Positions 62,225 through 64,000 of a stretch of DNA of 64,000 bases are shown here, piece after piece (position 1 is the stretch's first letter; every line of letters begins with the position of its first letter). Under the pieces are notes generated by a model. That model made no database searches and was not told the origin of the DNA. It was given only the letters and a program-made list of their open reading frames with translations. Source of the DNA: Chrysemys picta bellii (Eukaryota > Chordata > Testudines > Emydidae); the NCBI RefSeq assembly GCF_011386835.1, contig NC_088800.1:87039481-87103480 (forward strand). Direction: 5' to 3'. Position numbers and translations under genes: made by a program.

Positions 62225-62480
62225 GCCTGCAGGGGCTCTCAGGTGCAATAGCCAAGGTAATAAAGGACGCTGGGCTGGGCAGGTTAATTACATTAGCGCT
62301 GCGCGTCTCTGGAATCCAGCTGTCAATATGAAATCTCCTATTCGCTGCCCTGGGTCTATTGGCAGAGGAAGGGGAGCTAATCATGTTGCTGAGGTTAGAG
62401 CTCACCGACCCGGTCTACTTAATTGCTCCACTTTGAGAGAATAAAATCAATCCAGCGTTTTATACTTTGTGAGCTGTGCA
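62225..62480. promoter_or_regulatory. AT-rich candidate intronic enhancer
   Basis: TTAATTA at 62284-62290 followed by ATTAGCGC, then 'tccagctgtcaatatgaaat' and 'cttaattgctccactttgag' (62418-62437). The motif density is high against a GC-rich background. No transposon signature. Function is inferred. Confidence 0.35.
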
Positions 62481-64000
62481 CTTACGTCTTGGCACATACG
62501 TGAGAGACAAAAGGAATCGAATAAAACCCAGGAAGTGTCATTTAATTGTTTTATCTGGCAAGATCTCCGCATTGATCCGAGCACAAACCCAGACCGCTGG
62601 GCAGCAGTTCAGCCGCTCTTCCTGCACGGTCAATTCGCATTCATCAGGCAGGCACAGAGCTGGCACCGCCCAGCTCAGCAAGTGCCCATTGCTATCCTCA
62701 GAGATGGTGGTGCTAAATTATTAATGGGAGTCTGTTTCCTCCTTGTCACGGAGCAGTCAGGTCACAGCAGAGGAGGCCAGCCCAAGCCGGCGTGATCTAA
62801 GGCGGGAGAGGCCAGTTATGCGTTATCTTTAATCCCGCTGCATGTCATGGCTGTCCGTTGGGAAGCGTGGCTCTGGCCCAGCGCTGTACCAGAGGGGCTC
62901 CCGGCGCTGCCGAGATCACAGAGCATTTCCTAGGTGACTGCTATGGCAAGCCGCCGGGGTGCAAGAAGAACAAGCGCCCGAGTCGTGGCCTGGAACACGT
63001 GACCCCTTGGTGTGGGGACTGTCTTTTCCCTCTGGAGTGCTGGCGCTCTGGGTGTGTTCGGTGGGGGGCTGACGGGAGGGGGTGCAGGCATAGCAGACCA
63101 AGTCTACGAAGGGGCTTCAGCCCACGAGCAGCATGGAGGCTGGCCCGGGCTAACCGAGTGGGCGGTTCACGGAGTGCTTTGGGCAGAGGATGATGGAGCA
63201 GAGGTGGGCAGGGCCCCACAGGGAGGCTGAAGAACTGAAACCAGACCAGGCACTGAAATGCCCCCACGACATCACTAAGGTGCTGGTGCCCTGTCAGAGG
63301 GGGATGCACATTAGTGCTGGTCACGGCTCGGGGTACGCACCCTTGCTGGCTTTGCACAGCGGAAGACACTGGCTTTTGCCAAAAGAAGCCGATCTGGCTG
63401 AGGCCCTGCAGGAAGAGCACCAGCCTTCCCCTCCCCCCAGGAGCTCCCATTTGCAATCCCCTCCCCGGCTGCACCCCACCAGCTGAAGAGAACATGGCGC
63501 AGGGGAGCATCAGCAAGCCAGGCACCCTGGTGACTCAGCCCACGCCTGGCATGGTCCCACTCGGTGGCTCCAGGCCACACCCACAGCCTGCCCACTTCTC
63601 TGGTGTGAAACCCAGCCTGGATCTACGGGGTGCTGGGCATGGGCCAGTGAGCTGCTCACAGGCGCCTCCAGACCTCTCCAGCCAGTCTGCGGGGAGCGGC
63701 ACTCGTTCAGAGCTGTAGCGCAAGGGGCTGCTGTCTCCACAGCTGCGACCTCTGCTCTGCTGCGGCAGCCTCTACTTCTCCACTGCTCCATAAACAGCCC
63801 GTCTCACCCTTGGGCAGACTGGGCCCTGGCTCTGCTTGGCACCTCCAGCAACCGTGCCCGAAGCCAGAGCTCCATTAGGCTGCAGCATCGTCTCCAGGGA
63901 CGTGGCCGAAACCCAGCTGCTCAAACAGACTGGGACAACAGCCCAGGGTGGGAGGGGATGGGCCAGAGGCCACAGCAGGACTGTCACCGCTCAGACTTCA
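62481..64000 (-). other. HS3ST2 intron, no gene seen
   Basis: No first exon of HS3ST2 or other gene is visible up to the window end. Frames are chance frames in GC-rich sequence. Confidence 0.5.

Overview
The window looks like nuclear DNA of a cryptodiran turtle. The best evidence is a tRNA-derived SINE at 49.36-49.55 kb with an A box, a B box and a 3' tail shared with CR1 LINEs, which is the layout of the tortoise Pol III SINE. CR1 LINE copies, hAT-like and other MITEs, and old MIR-type SINEs support a non-avian reptile. There are no operons, phage genes or CRISPR arrays. Nearly all open frames are chance frames in GC-rich non-coding DNA.

One host coding exon is convincing. It is the 3'-terminal exon of a heparan sulfate glucosamine 3-O-sulfotransferase, closest to HS3ST2, on the minus strand at 36168-36786. 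It carries 205 full codons, a stop and a clean splice acceptor. The 3'UTR probably runs left to about 35.33 kb. Everything to the right (36.79-64.0 kb) is then upstream of this exon and probably intron 1: I found no first exon there, so the intron would exceed 27 kb. It holds several short AT-rich islands with homeodomain, POU and E-box-like sites, which are enhancer candidates.

The left part (1-35.3 kb) appears to be downstream intergenic DNA. It holds at least nine CR1 pieces. Two are long: 9.1-10.9 kb, with a nearly intact reverse transcriptase, and 14.2-16.5 kb, with endonuclease to 3' tail and internal deletions. It also holds a hAT-like MITE with an 8-bp target duplication (11.85-12.2 kb), an LTR-like block (28.5-29.6 kb), and a CCAAT/TATA promoter with a 62-codon ORF (2.65-3.4 kb).

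The oddest signal is a 128-bp retro-inserted repeat at 47387-47514 with a perfect 11-bp target duplication. Its first 45 bases contain a hammerhead-ribozyme-like core (CTGACGA, a perfect 6-bp stem, GAAA, then a 3-bp stem III and C). Two related, more decayed copies lie near 45.9 and 24.95 kb. Stem I is not visible and one base is extra, so activity is doubtful, but the arrangement deserves a test.
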